Shown here: positions 9,449 through 18,586 of the stretch, one piece after another | How positions within the stretch are numbered: the first letter of the stretch is position 1 | Layout of the letters: each line of letters starts with the position of its first letter | Origin: an uncultured Dehalococcoidia bacterium | Lineage (GTDB): Bacteria; Chloroflexota; Dehalococcoidia; Lucifugimonadales; UBA1127 | Reading direction: 5' to 3' | Assembly (NCBI GenBank): GCA_951812285.1 | Contig: OX638292.1 | Coordinates: 2,255,001 to 2,319,000 of the forward strand | DNA length: 64,000 nucleotides | Position numbers and translations under genes: made by a program | The notes under the pieces: model-generated | Told to the model about the DNA's origin: nothing | The model's database searches: none | The model's input: only the letters and a program-made list of their open reading frames with translations

Positions 9449-10341
9449 GCGTCCTCCTTCCGGGGCGCTTCCCTTTCCTCCGAGGACGCCTCTTCCGTCT
9501 CACCCTCAGGCTCTTCCGCCTCCGCTTCCACCTCGGCGCTCTCAGGCTCCGCGTCTGTGGTTTCCGCCTCAGCCTCGGGACCCTCAGGCTCCGTGTCTGC
9601 ACTTTCGGCTTCAGCCACGGGGCTCTCGGACTCCGCATCTGCGGTTTCCGCCTCAGCCTCGGCGCCTTCAGGCTTCGCATCCGCGACCTCAGCCTCCGCC
9701 ACGGCGCCCTCGGGCTCTGTATCCGCGGTTTCTGCCTCAGTTTCAGCAACCTCAGCTTCGGCTACGGGTTCCTCGCTGGGCGCATCGCTCGTCTCTACTT
9801 GCGTGTCCTCAACTACGGCGCTCTCCTCCTCTTGTTGCGAGGCCTCCTCGTCGACGGACTCCGGTTCTTCAGACTCTTCCGTCTCAGCCTCGGCGACGGG
9901 TGCGTCGTCCTTGATCTCTGCCTCGGGAGTCTCCGCGGCGTCTTCGTCCTCGGTCTCGTCGATGGCTGCCACAGTCTCTTCGACGTCGGCCTCAGCCTCC
10001 GGCGAATCCGCAGCCACAGCAACCGCCACCGGCGTCTCGACGGCCTCGGCCATCACGGCCTCGGCCTCCGCGACCTCTTCAGGGCGCAGCACTTCATGCC
10101 GCTGCAACACGGCCTGCAGGCGGAAGCGCTTGGTCTTCGACACTGGGCGGCACTCGATGACCCGGACCAGGTCGCCGTACTGCGACTCGCCCCGCGGGTC
10201 GTGGACGTAGAGCATCGTCTTACGGCGCAGCGCCTTGCCGTACACAGCGTGGTGGCGCACACGGTCGACGGCCACCACCAGGGTGTTCTGCATCTTGGCG
10301 CTGACTACCCGCCCGACGTAGCTTCTCCGATTAATTGCCAT
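9445..10341 (-). CDS. rpsQ: 30S ribosomal protein S17 with giant acidic repeat tail
   Basis: Residues 1-85 or so are a normal S17 (OB fold; [41 protein letters not shown]), which binds 16S rRNA helix 11. Usual S17 is 80-110 residues; this one has 298. The rest is a Glu/Ala/Asp-rich, apparently disordered tail. Residues 202-271 contain five consecutive 14-residue repeats of the type [14 protein letters not shown]. The frame is continuous, with the rplN ATG overlapping its stop and the rpmC stop immediately upstream of its ATG, so the tail belongs to the gene and is not an assembly fusion. Confidence 0.93.
   Translation of the reverse strand: MAINRRSYVGRVVSAKMQNTLVVAVDRVRHHAVYGKALRRKTMLYVHDPRGESQYGDLVRVIECRPVSKTKRFRLQAVLQRHEVLRPEEVAEAEAVMAEAVETPVAVAVAADSPEAEADVEETVAAIDETEDEDAAETPEAEIKDDAPVAEAETEESEEPESVDEEASQQEEESAVVEDTQVETSDAPSEEPVAEAEVAETEAETADTEPEGAVAEAEVADAKPEGAEAEAETADAESESPVAEAESADTEPEGPEAEAETTDAEPESAEVEAEAEEPEGETEEASSEEREAPRKEDA
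9529..9738 (-). repeat. Five 42-bp in-frame tandem repeats in rpsQ
   Basis: Five direct 42-bp units encode residues 202-215, 216-229, 230-243, 244-257 and 258-271 of the S17 tail. Each unit begins Glu-Ala-Glu and has an acidic centre. The units differ at several codons, so the array has diverged under some constraint on acidity and frame. Confidence 0.85.
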
Positions 10342-10539
10342 CTAGTGAATCCCCAACTCCCGCTCACGCATCACCGTCTTGATGCGCGCGATGGTCTTCT
10401 TGACCTGCTTCATCTCGTTGACGCTGGGCAGCTGGTGCGTCATCCACCGGAACCGAAGGTTCATCAACTCCCGGTAGGACTCGTCCAACTCCTCCTGGAG
10501 GTCGTCCGTGCTCTTCTCTCGAACTTCGTCTACGCGCAT
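10342..10539 (-). CDS. rpmC: 50S ribosomal protein L29
   Basis: L29 sits at the nascent-chain exit. The 65-residue helical hairpin has the core ELMNLRFRWMTHQLPSVNEM and KKTIARIKTVMRERE. Its stop codon directly abuts the rpsQ ATG. It lies between rplP and rpsQ. Confidence 0.95.
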   Translation of the reverse strand: MRVDEVREKSTDDLQEELDESYRELMNLRFRWMTHQLPSVNEMKQVKKTIARIKTVMRERELGIH

Positions 10540-10554
10540 GGATCCGCTCGATTC

Positions 10555-10986
10555 CTAATTCACCGTGTGGAGGAAGTAGTCCTCACGGGTGACGATCTTG
10601 GTCTGCACTGGGAGCTTGGCCGCGGCCAGCCGCAGCCCCTCCTTAGCCTGCTCCTCGGACACGCCGGACAGCTCAAAGAGCATTCGCCCGCGTTTGGCGA
10701 CGGCCACGTAGTGGTCGACGCCGCCCTTGCCCTTGCCCATCCGGGTTTCAAGAGGCTTCTTGGTCACGGGCTTGTCAGCGAAGACGCGGATCCACAGCTG
10801 ACCGCCGCGACGGAGATAGCGTACGACGGCGCGGCGAGCCGCCTCAATCTGCCGGGCCGTGAGCCACGCCGTATCGAGGGTCTTGAGACCGTAGTCGCCA
10901 AAATGCAGGGTTGCCCCGGAGGTCGCGGCGCCCTTGCGGCGTCCCCGGTGCACCTTGCGGTATTTGAGCCGCTTAGGTTGCTGCAT
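10555..10986 (-). CDS. rplP: 50S ribosomal protein L16
   Basis: L16 organises the A-site tRNA-binding region of the 50S subunit. The chosen ATG at 10986 gives the canonical start [19 protein letters not shown], has GGAGAG upstream and overlaps the rpsC end by 14 bases. The 143 residues and the segments [20 protein letters not shown] and [14 protein letters not shown] confirm the family. Confidence 0.96.
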   Translation of the reverse strand: MQQPKRLKYRKVHRGRRKGAATSGATLHFGDYGLKTLDTAWLTARQIEAARRAVVRYLRRGGQLWIRVFADKPVTKKPLETRMGKGKGGVDHYVAVAKRGRMLFELSGVSEEQAKEGLRLAAAKLPVQTKIVTREDYFLHTVN

Positions 10987-11737
10987 CGGGCTCTCCTTCC
11001 GCGGCGGCCTCCGCGCGGTCGATGACCTTTTGGTCCTCGGCTTCGTCCTCGGCACGCATCGTCACTTCGATGGGACCCAGGTCCTCAGCCGCTTCCTGCT
11101 CGCGCAGTGGAACGATGTCGCCCTTGTAGAGCCACACCTTCACGCCGATGCGGCCCATCGTCGTGCTGGCTTCACTGATGGCGAAGTCCACGTCGGCACG
11201 GATGGTGTGGAGGGGCACCCGCCCCATCATCACCTTCTCCCGCCGGGCGATGTCGGCTCCGCCCAAGCGTCCGCTGACGATGATCTTTACTCCCTGAACG
11301 CCCGCCTGCATGGCCCGCGTGGCGGTTTGCTGCATGGCGCGGCGGTGCGCGACCCGGCGCTCGAGCTGCTCGGCGCAGCTGCGGGCTACAAGCGCAGCCA
11401 CCGTCTCCGGTTGCCGGACTTCCTGTACGGAGATGCGCACGCGCCGCTCCGTCAGGGCCTCGAGCGCCTGTCGCATCTCCTCCACCCGCTGCCCCTGGCG
11501 TCCGATGACGATGCCGGGCCGGGCGGTCCAGATGACCACGGAAACGTCCTGCGGCCCCCGTTCAATCTCCACTCGAGGGATTCCGGCCTCGGGATAGCGG
11601 GTCAGGATTGCGTTGCGCAGCCGCAGGTCCTCCTGCAACGTGTTGCGGAAGTCCTGCTTCTTGGCGGCAAACCACCGGCTGTCCCAGTCCTTAATGATCC
11701 CGAGACGGAAGCCTATTGGATGCGTCTTGTGTCCCAC
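10973..11737 (-). CDS. rpsC: 30S ribosomal protein S3 with acidic tail
   Basis: S3 forms part of the mRNA entry helicase site. The KH domain ([21 protein letters not shown]) and the C-domain ([20 protein letters not shown]) are intact. The start is GTG at 11737. At 254 residues it is longer than the usual 210-235. The extra C-terminal stretch is acidic (from EDEAEDQ to the end), the same trend as in S17 and L4 here. Confidence 0.95.
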   Translation of the reverse strand: MGHKTHPIGFRLGIIKDWDSRWFAAKKQDFRNTLQEDLRLRNAILTRYPEAGIPRVEIERGPQDVSVVIWTARPGIVIGRQGQRVEEMRQALEALTERRVRISVQEVRQPETVAALVARSCAEQLERRVAHRRAMQQTATRAMQAGVQGVKIIVSGRLGGADIARREKVMMGRVPLHTIRADVDFAISEASTTMGRIGVKVWLYKGDIVPLREQEAAEDLGPIEVTMRAEDEAEDQKVIDRAEAAAEGEPDAAT

Positions 11738-11740
11738 AGC

Positions 11741-12076
11741 CTAACTCCCTCGGTCGACGACGACGGTGATGTGGCAAGAGCGCCGCTTGATGGGACTGAT
11801 GCGTCCCCGGGACTGCGGCCGGTAGCGGCGCAGCCGGGGGGCGTCGTCCGCATAGGCCGCCACTACCTTCAGCGTTTCCGGAATCATGAACCTGTTGTTC
11901 TCCGCATTTGCCACCGCCGAGCGGATGACCTTGGACACCGCGACGGCCGTGGGGCTGGGCACGTACTGGAGCGCGGCCAACGCCTGGTAGACCGGCTTGC
12001 CTCGCACCATGCCCAACACGCGCCGCACCTTCTGCGGCGACATCCCGAAATTCCTGTGTGTTGCCTGAACCGCCAC
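11741..12076 (-). CDS. rplV: 50S ribosomal protein L22
   Basis: L22 lines the nascent-peptide exit tunnel with L4. The 111 residues hold SPQKVRRVLGMVRGKPVYQA and the hairpin region RRYRPQSRGRISPIKRRSCH. The start is GTG at 12076; the gene ends three bases before rpsC. Confidence 0.95.
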   Translation of the reverse strand: MAVQATHRNFGMSPQKVRRVLGMVRGKPVYQALAALQYVPSPTAVAVSKVIRSAVANAENNRFMIPETLKVVAAYADDAPRLRRYRPQSRGRISPIKRRSCHITVVVDRGS

Positions 12077-12087
12077 GGATCCTCTCC

Positions 12088-12375
12088 CTAACCCCGCGGC
12101 CTCGTGGTCCGCTCACTGCGGCCCGCGTGGCCCCTGAAGGTCCTTGTGGGCGCGAACTCGCCGAGGCGGTGCCCCACCATGTTTTCTGTCATGTACACGG
12201 GCACGTGGCGGCGACCGTCGTGCACGGCGATGGTGAGCCCCACCATGTCCGGCATGATCATGGACGCCCGCGACCACGTGCGGATGACCACCTTTTCCTG
12301 CGTTCGCTGGGCCGCGTCCACCTTCCGCTGCAGCTTGGGGTGGACGTATGGCCCCTTCTTAACGGACCTGCCCAT
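12088..12375 (-). CDS. rpsS: 30S ribosomal protein S19
   Basis: S19 forms a head complex with S13. The 95 residues start [19 protein letters not shown] and carry [20 protein letters not shown] and [14 protein letters not shown], all diagnostic. It overlaps the 3' end of rplB by 17 bases. Confidence 0.96.
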   Translation of the reverse strand: MGRSVKKGPYVHPKLQRKVDAAQRTQEKVVIRTWSRASMIMPDMVGLTIAVHDGRRHVPVYMTENMVGHRLGEFAPTRTFRGHAGRSERTTRPRG

Positions 12376-13207
12376 AACCTATCCTTCTCCGCCGCACGAT
12401 AAACCGGTTGGTTTCCTTGTTGCGGCGCGTCTTCACGCCCAGGGCCGGCTTGCCCCACTTGGTCTTGGCATACCGCAGACCGATCGGGTTGCGGCCTTCG
12501 CCGCCGCCGTGCGGGTGGTCGCGCGGGTTCATCACCTTCCCGCGCACCTCGGGCCGTTTGCCGAGCCAGCGGTTGCGACCGGCTTTACCAATCGACGTCG
12601 CCGCGTGCTCCGAGTTCCCAACCTGCCCGATAGTCGCGTAGTTCTCGCTCAGCACACGCCGGATCTCGCCGGAAGGGAGCCGGAGCTGGGTGTAGCGTTC
12701 CTCGCGGGCCATCACCTGGGCGCTGCCACCGGCGCTGCGCACCATCTGCGCGCCCCGCCCGGGCTGCAGCTCAATGTTGTGAACGACGGTGCCCAGCGGC
12801 ATCGACCGCAGAGACATTGCGTTGCCGGCCCGGATTTCGGCGCTGGACCCCGACATTATGGGGTCGCCCACCTTCACGCCAACGGGCCACAGAATGTAGC
12901 GCTTGTCGCCGTCGCGATAGTGGATGAGCGCAATGCGCGCCGAGCGGTTCGGATCGTACTCGATACTGTGCACGACACCGGGAACGCCAGCCTTGTCACG
13001 CCGCTTGAAGTCGATAACGCGGAACATGCGCTTGTGGCCACCGCCACGGTGCCGCACGGTGAGCCGGCCCTGCCGGTTTCGGCCGCCGTGCTTGCGCAAG
13101 GGCCGCAGCAGCGAGCGCTCCGGCTTGCTCTTCGTGATCTCACTAAAGTCGGGCCTCACCAGCTGGCGCATGCCCGGCGTTATCGGTTTGAACTGCTTGA
13201 GACCCAT
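12359..13207 (-). CDS. rplB: 50S ribosomal protein L2
   Basis: L2 is needed for subunit joining and peptidyl-transferase activity. The 282-residue protein has the hallmark [17 protein letters not shown] with the conserved histidine of the PTC-proximal loop, plus [19 protein letters not shown]. It lies between rplW and rpsS. Confidence 0.97.
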   Translation of the reverse strand: MGLKQFKPITPGMRQLVRPDFSEITKSKPERSLLRPLRKHGGRNRQGRLTVRHRGGGHKRMFRVIDFKRRDKAGVPGVVHSIEYDPNRSARIALIHYRDGDKRYILWPVGVKVGDPIMSGSSAEIRAGNAMSLRSMPLGTVVHNIELQPGRGAQMVRSAGGSAQVMAREERYTQLRLPSGEIRRVLSENYATIGQVGNSEHAATSIGKAGRNRWLGKRPEVRGKVMNPRDHPHGGGEGRNPIGLRYAKTKWGKPALGVKTRRNKETNRFIVRRRRIGYGQVR

Positions 13208-13209
13208 GC

Positions 13210-13503
13210 TTACACGCCCTCAAACACGGTGATGCGGTCAGCCTGCCGCAACGTCACGATGGCTTTCTTCTTGTCGGGACCCTTGCTCATGCGCGGGCCG
13301 AACCGCTTCATCTTGCCCGGCAACCGTACCACGGTCACCTTCTCAACCTTCACGCCAAAGAGCGTCTCCACAGCCTGCTTGACGATCGTCTTGTTGGCGT
13401 GGAGCGCTACCCGGAAGGTGTACTTGTTCTCGTCCTGCAGGCGGGTGCTCTTCTCAGTGACAACGGGGCCGATGAGCACGCCCGTCAACTGTGCCATGGT
13501 CAT
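13210..13503 (-). CDS. rplW: 50S ribosomal protein L23
   Basis: L23 is the docking site for SRP and trigger factor at the exit tunnel. The 97 residues carry [20 protein letters not shown] and [19 protein letters not shown]. Its ATG overlaps the stop of rplD (ATGA), a coupled arrangement. Confidence 0.95.
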   Translation of the reverse strand: MTMAQLTGVLIGPVVTEKSTRLQDENKYTFRVALHANKTIVKQAVETLFGVKVEKVTVVRLPGKMKRFGPRMSKGPDKKKAIVTLRQADRITVFEGV

Positions 13504-14213
13504 GACGACTGCTCCTCACCGGCCTCGGCCTCATCCATGTCCGCCTCCGCGGCGTCGTTCGAAACCAGCATGGCACGCCGAGGCGTCTCCTGCGCCCACA
13601 GTTCCTCGATGCGACGCACGGCCGCAACGCTGAGGACAAGGTGGGTGTAGTTCAGCAGGTCCACCGTGTTCAGGGTTGACGCCGGCACGGACTTCACCCG
13701 CTTCAGGTTGTGGCAAGCCTGCCACAGCTCCTTCTGCGTGACTGCCTCATTGACCACCAAGCACTTGGACGAAATCTCGAGACCCTGCAGCGCCTGCAGC
13801 ACCTCGCGAGTCTTAGGCTCGGGCAAGCGGAAGTCTTCCACCACCGTCACCTCGCCGTCCCGCACCTTCTGCGACAACAACGAGCGGATTGCGAGCCGCC
13901 GCATCTTCTTCGGCGTACGCTGCGAGTAATCGCGCGGCTTGGGCCCAAAGGTAACACCGCCATGCCGCCATTGCGGAGACCGCGTGCTGCCATGCCTGGC
14001 ACGTCCCGTGCCCTTTTGCCGCCAGGGCTTGCGGCCTCCGCCACTGACCTCGGCACGGGTCTTGGTGCTGTGGGTGCCCGCGCGCTTGTTGGCCAGCTGC
14101 CCCACCATCACCTGGTGAATGACCGCTGTGTTAAGAGGCGTGTCAAAGACAACATCGCTTACCTCGATGCTGCCCACCGTCGCGCCCTGCATGTTCTTCA
14201 GTGGTAGTTCCAT
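13500..14213 (-). CDS. rplD: 50S ribosomal protein L4 with acidic tail
   Basis: L4 lines the exit tunnel; in E. coli it autoregulates the S10 operon. The tunnel loop [20 protein letters not shown] and the [18 protein letters not shown] region are clear. At 237 residues it exceeds the common 205-210 because of an acidic C-terminus (about 25 residues, from [15 protein letters not shown]). It overlaps rplW by four bases. Confidence 0.96.
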   Translation of the reverse strand: MELPLKNMQGATVGSIEVSDVVFDTPLNTAVIHQVMVGQLANKRAGTHSTKTRAEVSGGGRKPWRQKGTGRARHGSTRSPQWRHGGVTFGPKPRDYSQRTPKKMRRLAIRSLLSQKVRDGEVTVVEDFRLPEPKTREVLQALQGLEISSKCLVVNEAVTQKELWQACHNLKRVKSVPASTLNTVDLLNYTHLVLSVAAVRRIEELWAQETPRRAMLVSNDAAEADMDEAEAGEEQSS

Positions 14214-14218
14214 GCCTG

Positions 14219-14848
14219 CTATCCAGCCTTGTTCGTCCGGCGCAGTATCACCAGACCATGCGACGGCCCGGGGATTGCACCCTTCACAAACACAAGATTG
14301 CGCTCAGCGTCCACCCTGATGATCTCAAGGTTACGCACGGTCACCTGCTCGGCGCCGTAGTGGCCGGCCATTTTAGTGCCCTTCCAGATGCGGCCGGGGT
14401 ACGTGCCGGAGCCGATGGACCCCGGCGCGCGGTGGCGGTCCGACTGACCGTGCGTCTTGGGGCCGCCGCCGAAGTTGTGGCGCTTCACGCCGCCGGTGAA
14501 CCCTCGACCCTTCGACGTTCCGATGGCGTCAATGTGCTCGCCCTCGGTGAAGATCTCTGCGCCGACAGGATCGCCGACGTCAATGCCCGTCAGGTCGCTG
14601 GCCGGCACCTCGCGCAGATGACGATAGAGACGGCCGGCCCTGCGCAGGTGGCCGCGTTCGGGGCTACGAAGGTTCCGAACCTCGTGGAAGCCCAACTGCA
14701 CAGCGGTGTACTCGTCCTTCTCCGGAACGCGAATCTGCGTGATGGTGCACGGGCCGGCCTGCACGGCCGTCACGCCCACCAACCTTCCGTCTTCGCGGAA
14801 GATTTGGGTCATGCCGATCTTCTTTCCCAGGATTCCGTCAACCGCCAT
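14219..14848 (-). CDS. rplC: 50S ribosomal protein L3
   Basis: L3 starts 50S assembly and reaches the peptidyl-transferase centre. The 209 residues contain GILGKKIGMTQIFREDGRLV, SKGRGFTGGVKRHNFGGGPK and HGQSDRHRAPGSIGSGTYPG. AAAGGAAG precedes the ATG. A strong hairpin with a short U-run lies between it and rpsJ, so part of the transcription into the S10 segment may be attenuated here. Confidence 0.97.
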   Translation of the reverse strand: MAVDGILGKKIGMTQIFREDGRLVGVTAVQAGPCTITQIRVPEKDEYTAVQLGFHEVRNLRSPERGHLRRAGRLYRHLREVPASDLTGIDVGDPVGAEIFTEGEHIDAIGTSKGRGFTGGVKRHNFGGGPKTHGQSDRHRAPGSIGSGTYPGRIWKGTKMAGHYGAEQVTVRNLEIIRVDAERNLVFVKGAIPGPSHGLVILRRTNKAG

Positions 14849-14871
14849 GTCTTCCTTTGCCCCTCAGTAGA

Positions 14872-14898
14872 AAACGGAGCCAGCGAATGGCTCCGTTT
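14872..14898 (-). terminator. Terminator-like hairpin between rpsJ and rplC
   Basis: Perfect 10-bp arms (AAACGGAGCC / GGCTCCGTTT) with a 7-base loop. Read on the minus strand, the downstream arm runs into GTTTTCTA, a short U-tract, as in an intrinsic terminator or attenuator. It lies inside an otherwise tightly packed superoperon. Confidence 0.6.
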
Positions 14899-14916
14899 CT
14901 TGGGTTGCGCTTCGGG

Positions 14917-15225
14917 TTATGTCTTGATAGTGATGTCGACGCCGGCCGCGACGTTCAGTCGGGAAAGCGCTTCAAGCGTACGGCCAGTGGACTCCAGAAT
15001 GTCCACCAGCCGCTTGTGAGTCCGGAGCTCAAAGTGCTCCCGCGAGTCTTTATCGATATGCGGAGACCGGATGACGCAGAAACGTTGCTTGTGCGTCGGA
15101 AGAGGCACAGGCCCGGCAACCACTGCCCCCGTCCGCTCCGCAGTCTCCACGATCTGCTGCGCGGACAGGTCCAGCGCCCGATGGTCAAACGCCTTCAGGA
15201 TTATTCGAATTTTCTGGCCGGGCAT
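14917..15225 (-). CDS. rpsJ: 30S ribosomal protein S10
   Basis: S10 is a head protein and NusE transcription factor. The 102 residues carry [39 protein letters not shown] and [20 protein letters not shown]. It directly follows fusA with 24 bases between; no tuf gene intervenes. Confidence 0.97.
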   Translation of the reverse strand: MPGQKIRIILKAFDHRALDLSAQQIVETAERTGAVVAGPVPLPTHKQRFCVIRSPHIDKDSREHFELRTHKRLVDILESTGRTLEALSRLNVAAGVDITIKT

Positions 15226-15249
15226 GGCAATAACCTACCTCACACCACG

Positions 15250-17298
15250 TTAAACGCGAACAAGCATCTGCTGCGCCACGGAGTCCGGCACCTCTTCGTA
15301 GTGGTGGAACTCCATGGAATGACTCGCTCTGCCCTGGGTGAGCGACCGGACGGTTGTGGCGTACCCGAACATCTCGGCCAGGGGGACCAGCGCGCGAATG
15401 GTCTGGATGTCCCCTACACCTTCAATGTTCTGGACCCGCGCCCGCTTCCCGGACAGGTCGCCAAGGACCTCGCCCAGGAACTCACCCGGGGTGACGACTT
15501 CCGTCTGAATGTATGGCTCCATGAGGACGGGCTTAGCCTTCCGCAAGCCCTCCTTCACGGCCATAGAACCAGCGATCTTAAAGGCGATCTCGGAGGAATC
15601 GACGGGGTGATAACTGCCGTCTACCAAGGAGACCTTGATATCGACAACAGGATAGCCCGCTATCGCGCCGCTGTCCAGTGCCTCCTGCACGCCCGCACGC
15701 ACGGGATTGATGTACTCCCTCGGCACAACGCCGCCAACGATCTTGTCCTCGAAGACAAAACCGCCTCCCGTATCAAGCGGCTCCATCTCCAGCCAGACGT
15801 GGCCGAACTGGCCGTGGCCGCCGGTCTGCCGCACGAAGCGGCCCTCGACACGCACCGGCTGCCGGATGGCCTCACGGTAGGACACGCGCGGACGGCCTAC
15901 CTGCGCCTGCACATTGAACTCGCGGCGCAACCTGTCGACGAGCACGTCGAGGTGCAGCTCACCCATGCCGGAGATGATGGTCTGTCCACTCTCCTTGTCG
16001 TAGCGCACCACAAATGTAGGGTCCTCGTCCGCCAACTTACGGAGGGACTCCTCCAATCGCTCCTGGTCGGCCTGTGTGCGCGGCTCCACGGATACGGAGA
16101 TGACCGGGTCCGGGAAGCTCGGGGGCTCCAGCACCACTGGTGCCTTGCCATCGCAAATCGTCTCGCCGGTGAAGGTGTTCTTCAATCCCACCACGGCGCC
16201 GATCTGCCCTGCGTTCAACGCGGGTACATCCTCGCGGTGGTTTGCATGCATGAGGACAAGGCGCGCAATGCGCTCGTCCGTCTCCTTGGACGCGTTGTAG
16301 ACGTAGGACCCGGCCTTGAGTTGGCCCGAGTAAACGCGCACGAACACCAGACGGCCGATATATGGATCTGCGGCGACCTTGAACGCCAACGCCGCAAGCG
16401 ACTCCGACGGGTCCGTAGCGCGAATGATAGGCTCCTGCGTGCGCGGGTCCATGCCCTCCACGGACGGCACGTCCAGCGGGGAAGGAAGATAGTCAATGAC
16501 CGCGTCGAGAAGAGGGTGAATGCCTCGGTTTCGGAGGGCAGTGCCGCAAAGCACTGGAACAAGCGTGTTGCTCAGCGTGGCCCTTCGGAGCGCCGCGACC
16601 AACTCGTCCTCCGTGAACTCCTCCCCTTCTAGGTACTTCTCGAGAAGTGCGTCGTCGGTCTCGGCCACACGCTCCAGCAACAGGTCGCGATACTTGGCGG
16701 CCTCGTCCTGCAGCCCGGCGGGAATGGGAGCCTCTGTGGGCGCACCGACCTCGTCACCGTAGAGCAGCGCCTTCTGTCGTACTAGGTCCACCATGCCGCG
16801 AAACGTGTTCTCTGCGCCGATTGGCAACTGCACGGGGACAGGCCGCGCCGATAGCCGATCGCGGATCATGTCGACCGTTCGCGCAAAGTCAGCGCCCGGA
16901 CGGTCCATCTTGTTCACGAAGCAAATGCGAGGCACCTCGTACTTGTTGGCCTGGCGCCACACCGTCTCCGACTGCGGCTGCACGCCGGCCACCGCGTCGA
17001 AGATGACGACGCCGCCGTCGAGCACCCGGAGGCTCCGCTCAACCTCGGCGGTGAAGTCAACGTGGCCGGGCGTGTCGATGATGTTGACGTCGTACCCGTT
17101 CCACTCGCAGGCTGTGGCGGCCGCCGTGATGGTGATCCCCCGCTCACGCTCCTGCGGCATCCAGTCCATGACGGTATTGCCGTCGTCGACGTTGCCGAGA
17201 CGGTGGGTACGGCCGGCAAAGAAAAGCACACGCTCAGTGACCGTCGTCTTGCCGGCGTCGATATGCGCAATGAATCCTATGTTACGAATGCGATCCAA
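15250..17298 (-). CDS. fusA: Elongation factor G
   Basis: GTPase that drives ribosomal translocation. The 682 residues contain the G motifs AHIDAGKT (about 11-18), DTPGH and NKMD, the switch region [14 protein letters not shown], and domains III-V with [18 protein letters not shown]. The start is a TTG at 17298 ([19 protein letters not shown]) after AAAGGG; no better start lies upstream in frame. It is somewhat shorter at the N-terminus than the usual 690-700-residue EF-G. It follows rpsG as in the str operon. Confidence 0.95.
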   Translation of the reverse strand: MDRIRNIGFIAHIDAGKTTVTERVLFFAGRTHRLGNVDDGNTVMDWMPQERERGITITAAATACEWNGYDVNIIDTPGHVDFTAEVERSLRVLDGGVVIFDAVAGVQPQSETVWRQANKYEVPRICFVNKMDRPGADFARTVDMIRDRLSARPVPVQLPIGAENTFRGMVDLVRQKALLYGDEVGAPTEAPIPAGLQDEAAKYRDLLLERVAETDDALLEKYLEGEEFTEDELVAALRRATLSNTLVPVLCGTALRNRGIHPLLDAVIDYLPSPLDVPSVEGMDPRTQEPIIRATDPSESLAALAFKVAADPYIGRLVFVRVYSGQLKAGSYVYNASKETDERIARLVLMHANHREDVPALNAGQIGAVVGLKNTFTGETICDGKAPVVLEPPSFPDPVISVSVEPRTQADQERLEESLRKLADEDPTFVVRYDKESGQTIISGMGELHLDVLVDRLRREFNVQAQVGRPRVSYREAIRQPVRVEGRFVRQTGGHGQFGHVWLEMEPLDTGGGFVFEDKIVGGVVPREYINPVRAGVQEALDSGAIAGYPVVDIKVSLVDGSYHPVDSSEIAFKIAGSMAVKEGLRKAKPVLMEPYIQTEVVTPGEFLGEVLGDLSGKRARVQNIEGVGDIQTIRALVPLAEMFGYATTVRSLTQGRASHSMEFHHYEEVPDSVAQQMLVRV

Positions 17299-17356
17299 GG
17301 GGCCCTTTCCCGACGCGTGGTTGCGCCGTGCCCAATTCTGCGAAGTTACGCGATCA

Positions 17357-17824
17357 TCACCACCGGTAGTGAACGAAGGCGCGGTTCGCCTCCGCCATAC
17401 GGTGCAGGTCCTCGCGCCGCTTCACTGCAGCGCCGTCGCCCCGGGAAGCGTCCAGGAACTCCTGGGCGAGTTTCTGGTGCATGGGGCGACCCTTGCGGCC
17501 TCGAGCGCTGTTGATGATCCACCGCATTGCCAAGGCGCTTCCGCGCCTTGCCGGCACCTCGATGGGAATCTGATAAGTGGCGCCACCGACACGGCGGGCC
17601 TTGACCTGCAAAAGTGGTGTCGCGTTGCGCAGCGCCTCCTGGAAGATCTCCAGCGGAGGCCGATGCGCCTGTTGTTCCACAATCTCCATGGCGGAGTAGA
17701 CAATGCGCTGTGCGACCGTCTTCTTGCCCTTCAGCATGATGCGATTGATGAACCGCGCCAGCTCAATGTTGTCGTATTGCGGGTCCGGCGGGACCGTTCG
17801 TTGTTCTGCCTTGCGCCTTCGCAT
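17357..17824 (-). CDS. rpsG: 30S ribosomal protein S7
   Basis: S7 nucleates the 30S head and touches the E site. The 155 residues start [19 protein letters not shown] and carry [20 protein letters not shown] and [20 protein letters not shown], ending AFVHYRW. It lies between rpsL and fusA. Confidence 0.97.
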   Translation of the reverse strand: MRRRKAEQRTVPPDPQYDNIELARFINRIMLKGKKTVAQRIVYSAMEIVEQQAHRPPLEIFQEALRNATPLLQVKARRVGGATYQIPIEVPARRGSALAMRWIINSARGRKGRPMHQKLAQEFLDASRGDGAAVKRREDLHRMAEANRAFVHYRW

Positions 17825-17861
17825 GAGTCGTGTCCGTCTCTCTCGGCCGTTCTATTGCGGG

Positions 17862-18284
17862 CTACGTTGCCCGGGGCGCCCGCGCGCCATACTTGCTTCG
17901 CCCCTGCCGCCGTCCGTTCACTCCGCCGGTGTCGAGCACCCCGCGGACGATGTGGTACCGCACACCGGGCAGGTCCCGGACACGGCCACCTCGCACCAGC
18001 ACCACCGAGTGCTCCTGCAGGTTGTGCCCTTCGCCCGGAATGTACGCCGTTACTTCAAACCCGTTGGTCAACCGCACCCTTGCGACCTTGCGCAGGGCGG
18101 AGTTTGGCTTCTTGGGCGTCACCGTGCGGACCTGGACGCAGACGCCTCGCCGCTGGGGAGAGCCGCCATCGTTCCACACAACGCGGTTCTTCAGCGCGTT
18201 CTGACGCCAGTGCATGGCAGGAGCCCGGCTCTTCGTCCGAACCTTGGTCCGGCCACTCTTGATCAGCTGGTTGATTGTGGGCAC
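17862..18284 (-). CDS. rpsL: 30S ribosomal protein S12
   Basis: S12 sits at the decoding centre and is the streptomycin target. The 140 residues hold [20 protein letters not shown] and [21 protein letters not shown] roughly 20-residue insert before SPQRRGVC resembles the longer Gram-positive S12 class. The start is the GTG at 18284 ([15 protein letters not shown]), with GGAG six bases upstream; longer in-frame openings run through the promoter. It is the first gene of the superoperon. Confidence 0.96.
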   Translation of the reverse strand: MPTINQLIKSGRTKVRTKSRAPAMHWRQNALKNRVVWNDGGSPQRRGVCVQVRTVTPKKPNSALRKVARVRLTNGFEVTAYIPGEGHNLQEHSVVLVRGGRVRDLPGVRYHIVRGVLDTGGVNGRRQGRSKYGARAPRAT

Positions 18285-18335
18285 TGCAAGCTCCAAGTCC
18301 ACAAAATATCCGTCGCCACTCAAGCGCAAGGTTGT

Positions 18336-18364
18336 ATTGTAGGGAGTCCGTAGGGGGCTGTCAA
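18336..18364 (-). promoter_or_regulatory. Sigma70-type promoter of the ribosomal superoperon
   Basis: On the minus strand the -35 box is TTGACA (18364-18359), followed by exactly 17 bases and the -10 box TACAAT (18341-18336). The start of transcription would be near 18329, giving an rpsL leader of about 45 bases. This is the best promoter match in the window. Confidence 0.8.
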
Positions 18365-18441
18365 CCATTGCCGCAGGCGTCCCACATAGGCGCGAGCACC
18401 TGCACCCATGCACACATCAATCGCGCGATACTGTGACTGGA

Positions 18442-18471
18442 GAGCGGAGGATACCCGGGTATCCTCCGCTC
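18442..18471. repeat. Perfect 30-bp palindrome in the rpsL-otsA divergent region
   Basis: Two 15-base arms (GAGCGGAGGATACCC and its exact complement) with no spacer, centred on CCCGGG. It lies between the divergent promoters of rpsL and otsA. It could be an operator for a dimeric regulator, or a cruciform or hairpin; there is no adjacent U-tract. Confidence 0.75.
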
Positions 18472-18499
18472 CAACGCAAGGGTTCGCCCGTCCTCCTGT

Positions 18500-18528
18500 T
18501 TGACCTTTGACACGTACGCTCGCACAAT
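18500..18528 (+). promoter_or_regulatory. Probable otsA promoter
   Basis: TTGACC (18500-18505), 17 bases, then CACAAT (18523-18528). The predicted start of transcription lies about 50 bases before the otsA GTG. Confidence 0.55.
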
Positions 18529-18586
18529 GAAGCCAAGCTGTGGGCGGTATTCGGCCAGACTGCAGCTCGGCAAGCGGAGGCGTACC

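Noticed and set aside
9215..10210. Serine-rich plus-strand frame opposite rpsQ
   Set aside because: It is the complement of the acidic S17 repeats (Glu/Ala codons read as Ser on the other strand), not an independent gene.
14857..16632. A 591-codon plus-strand frame opposite fusA
   Set aside because: Antisense shadow of elongation factor G; no ribosome binding site or family signature.
1..18284. Ribosomal operon as horizontally acquired
   Set aside because: Gene order is canonical, reading frames are intact and the repeat families of the accessory half are absent.
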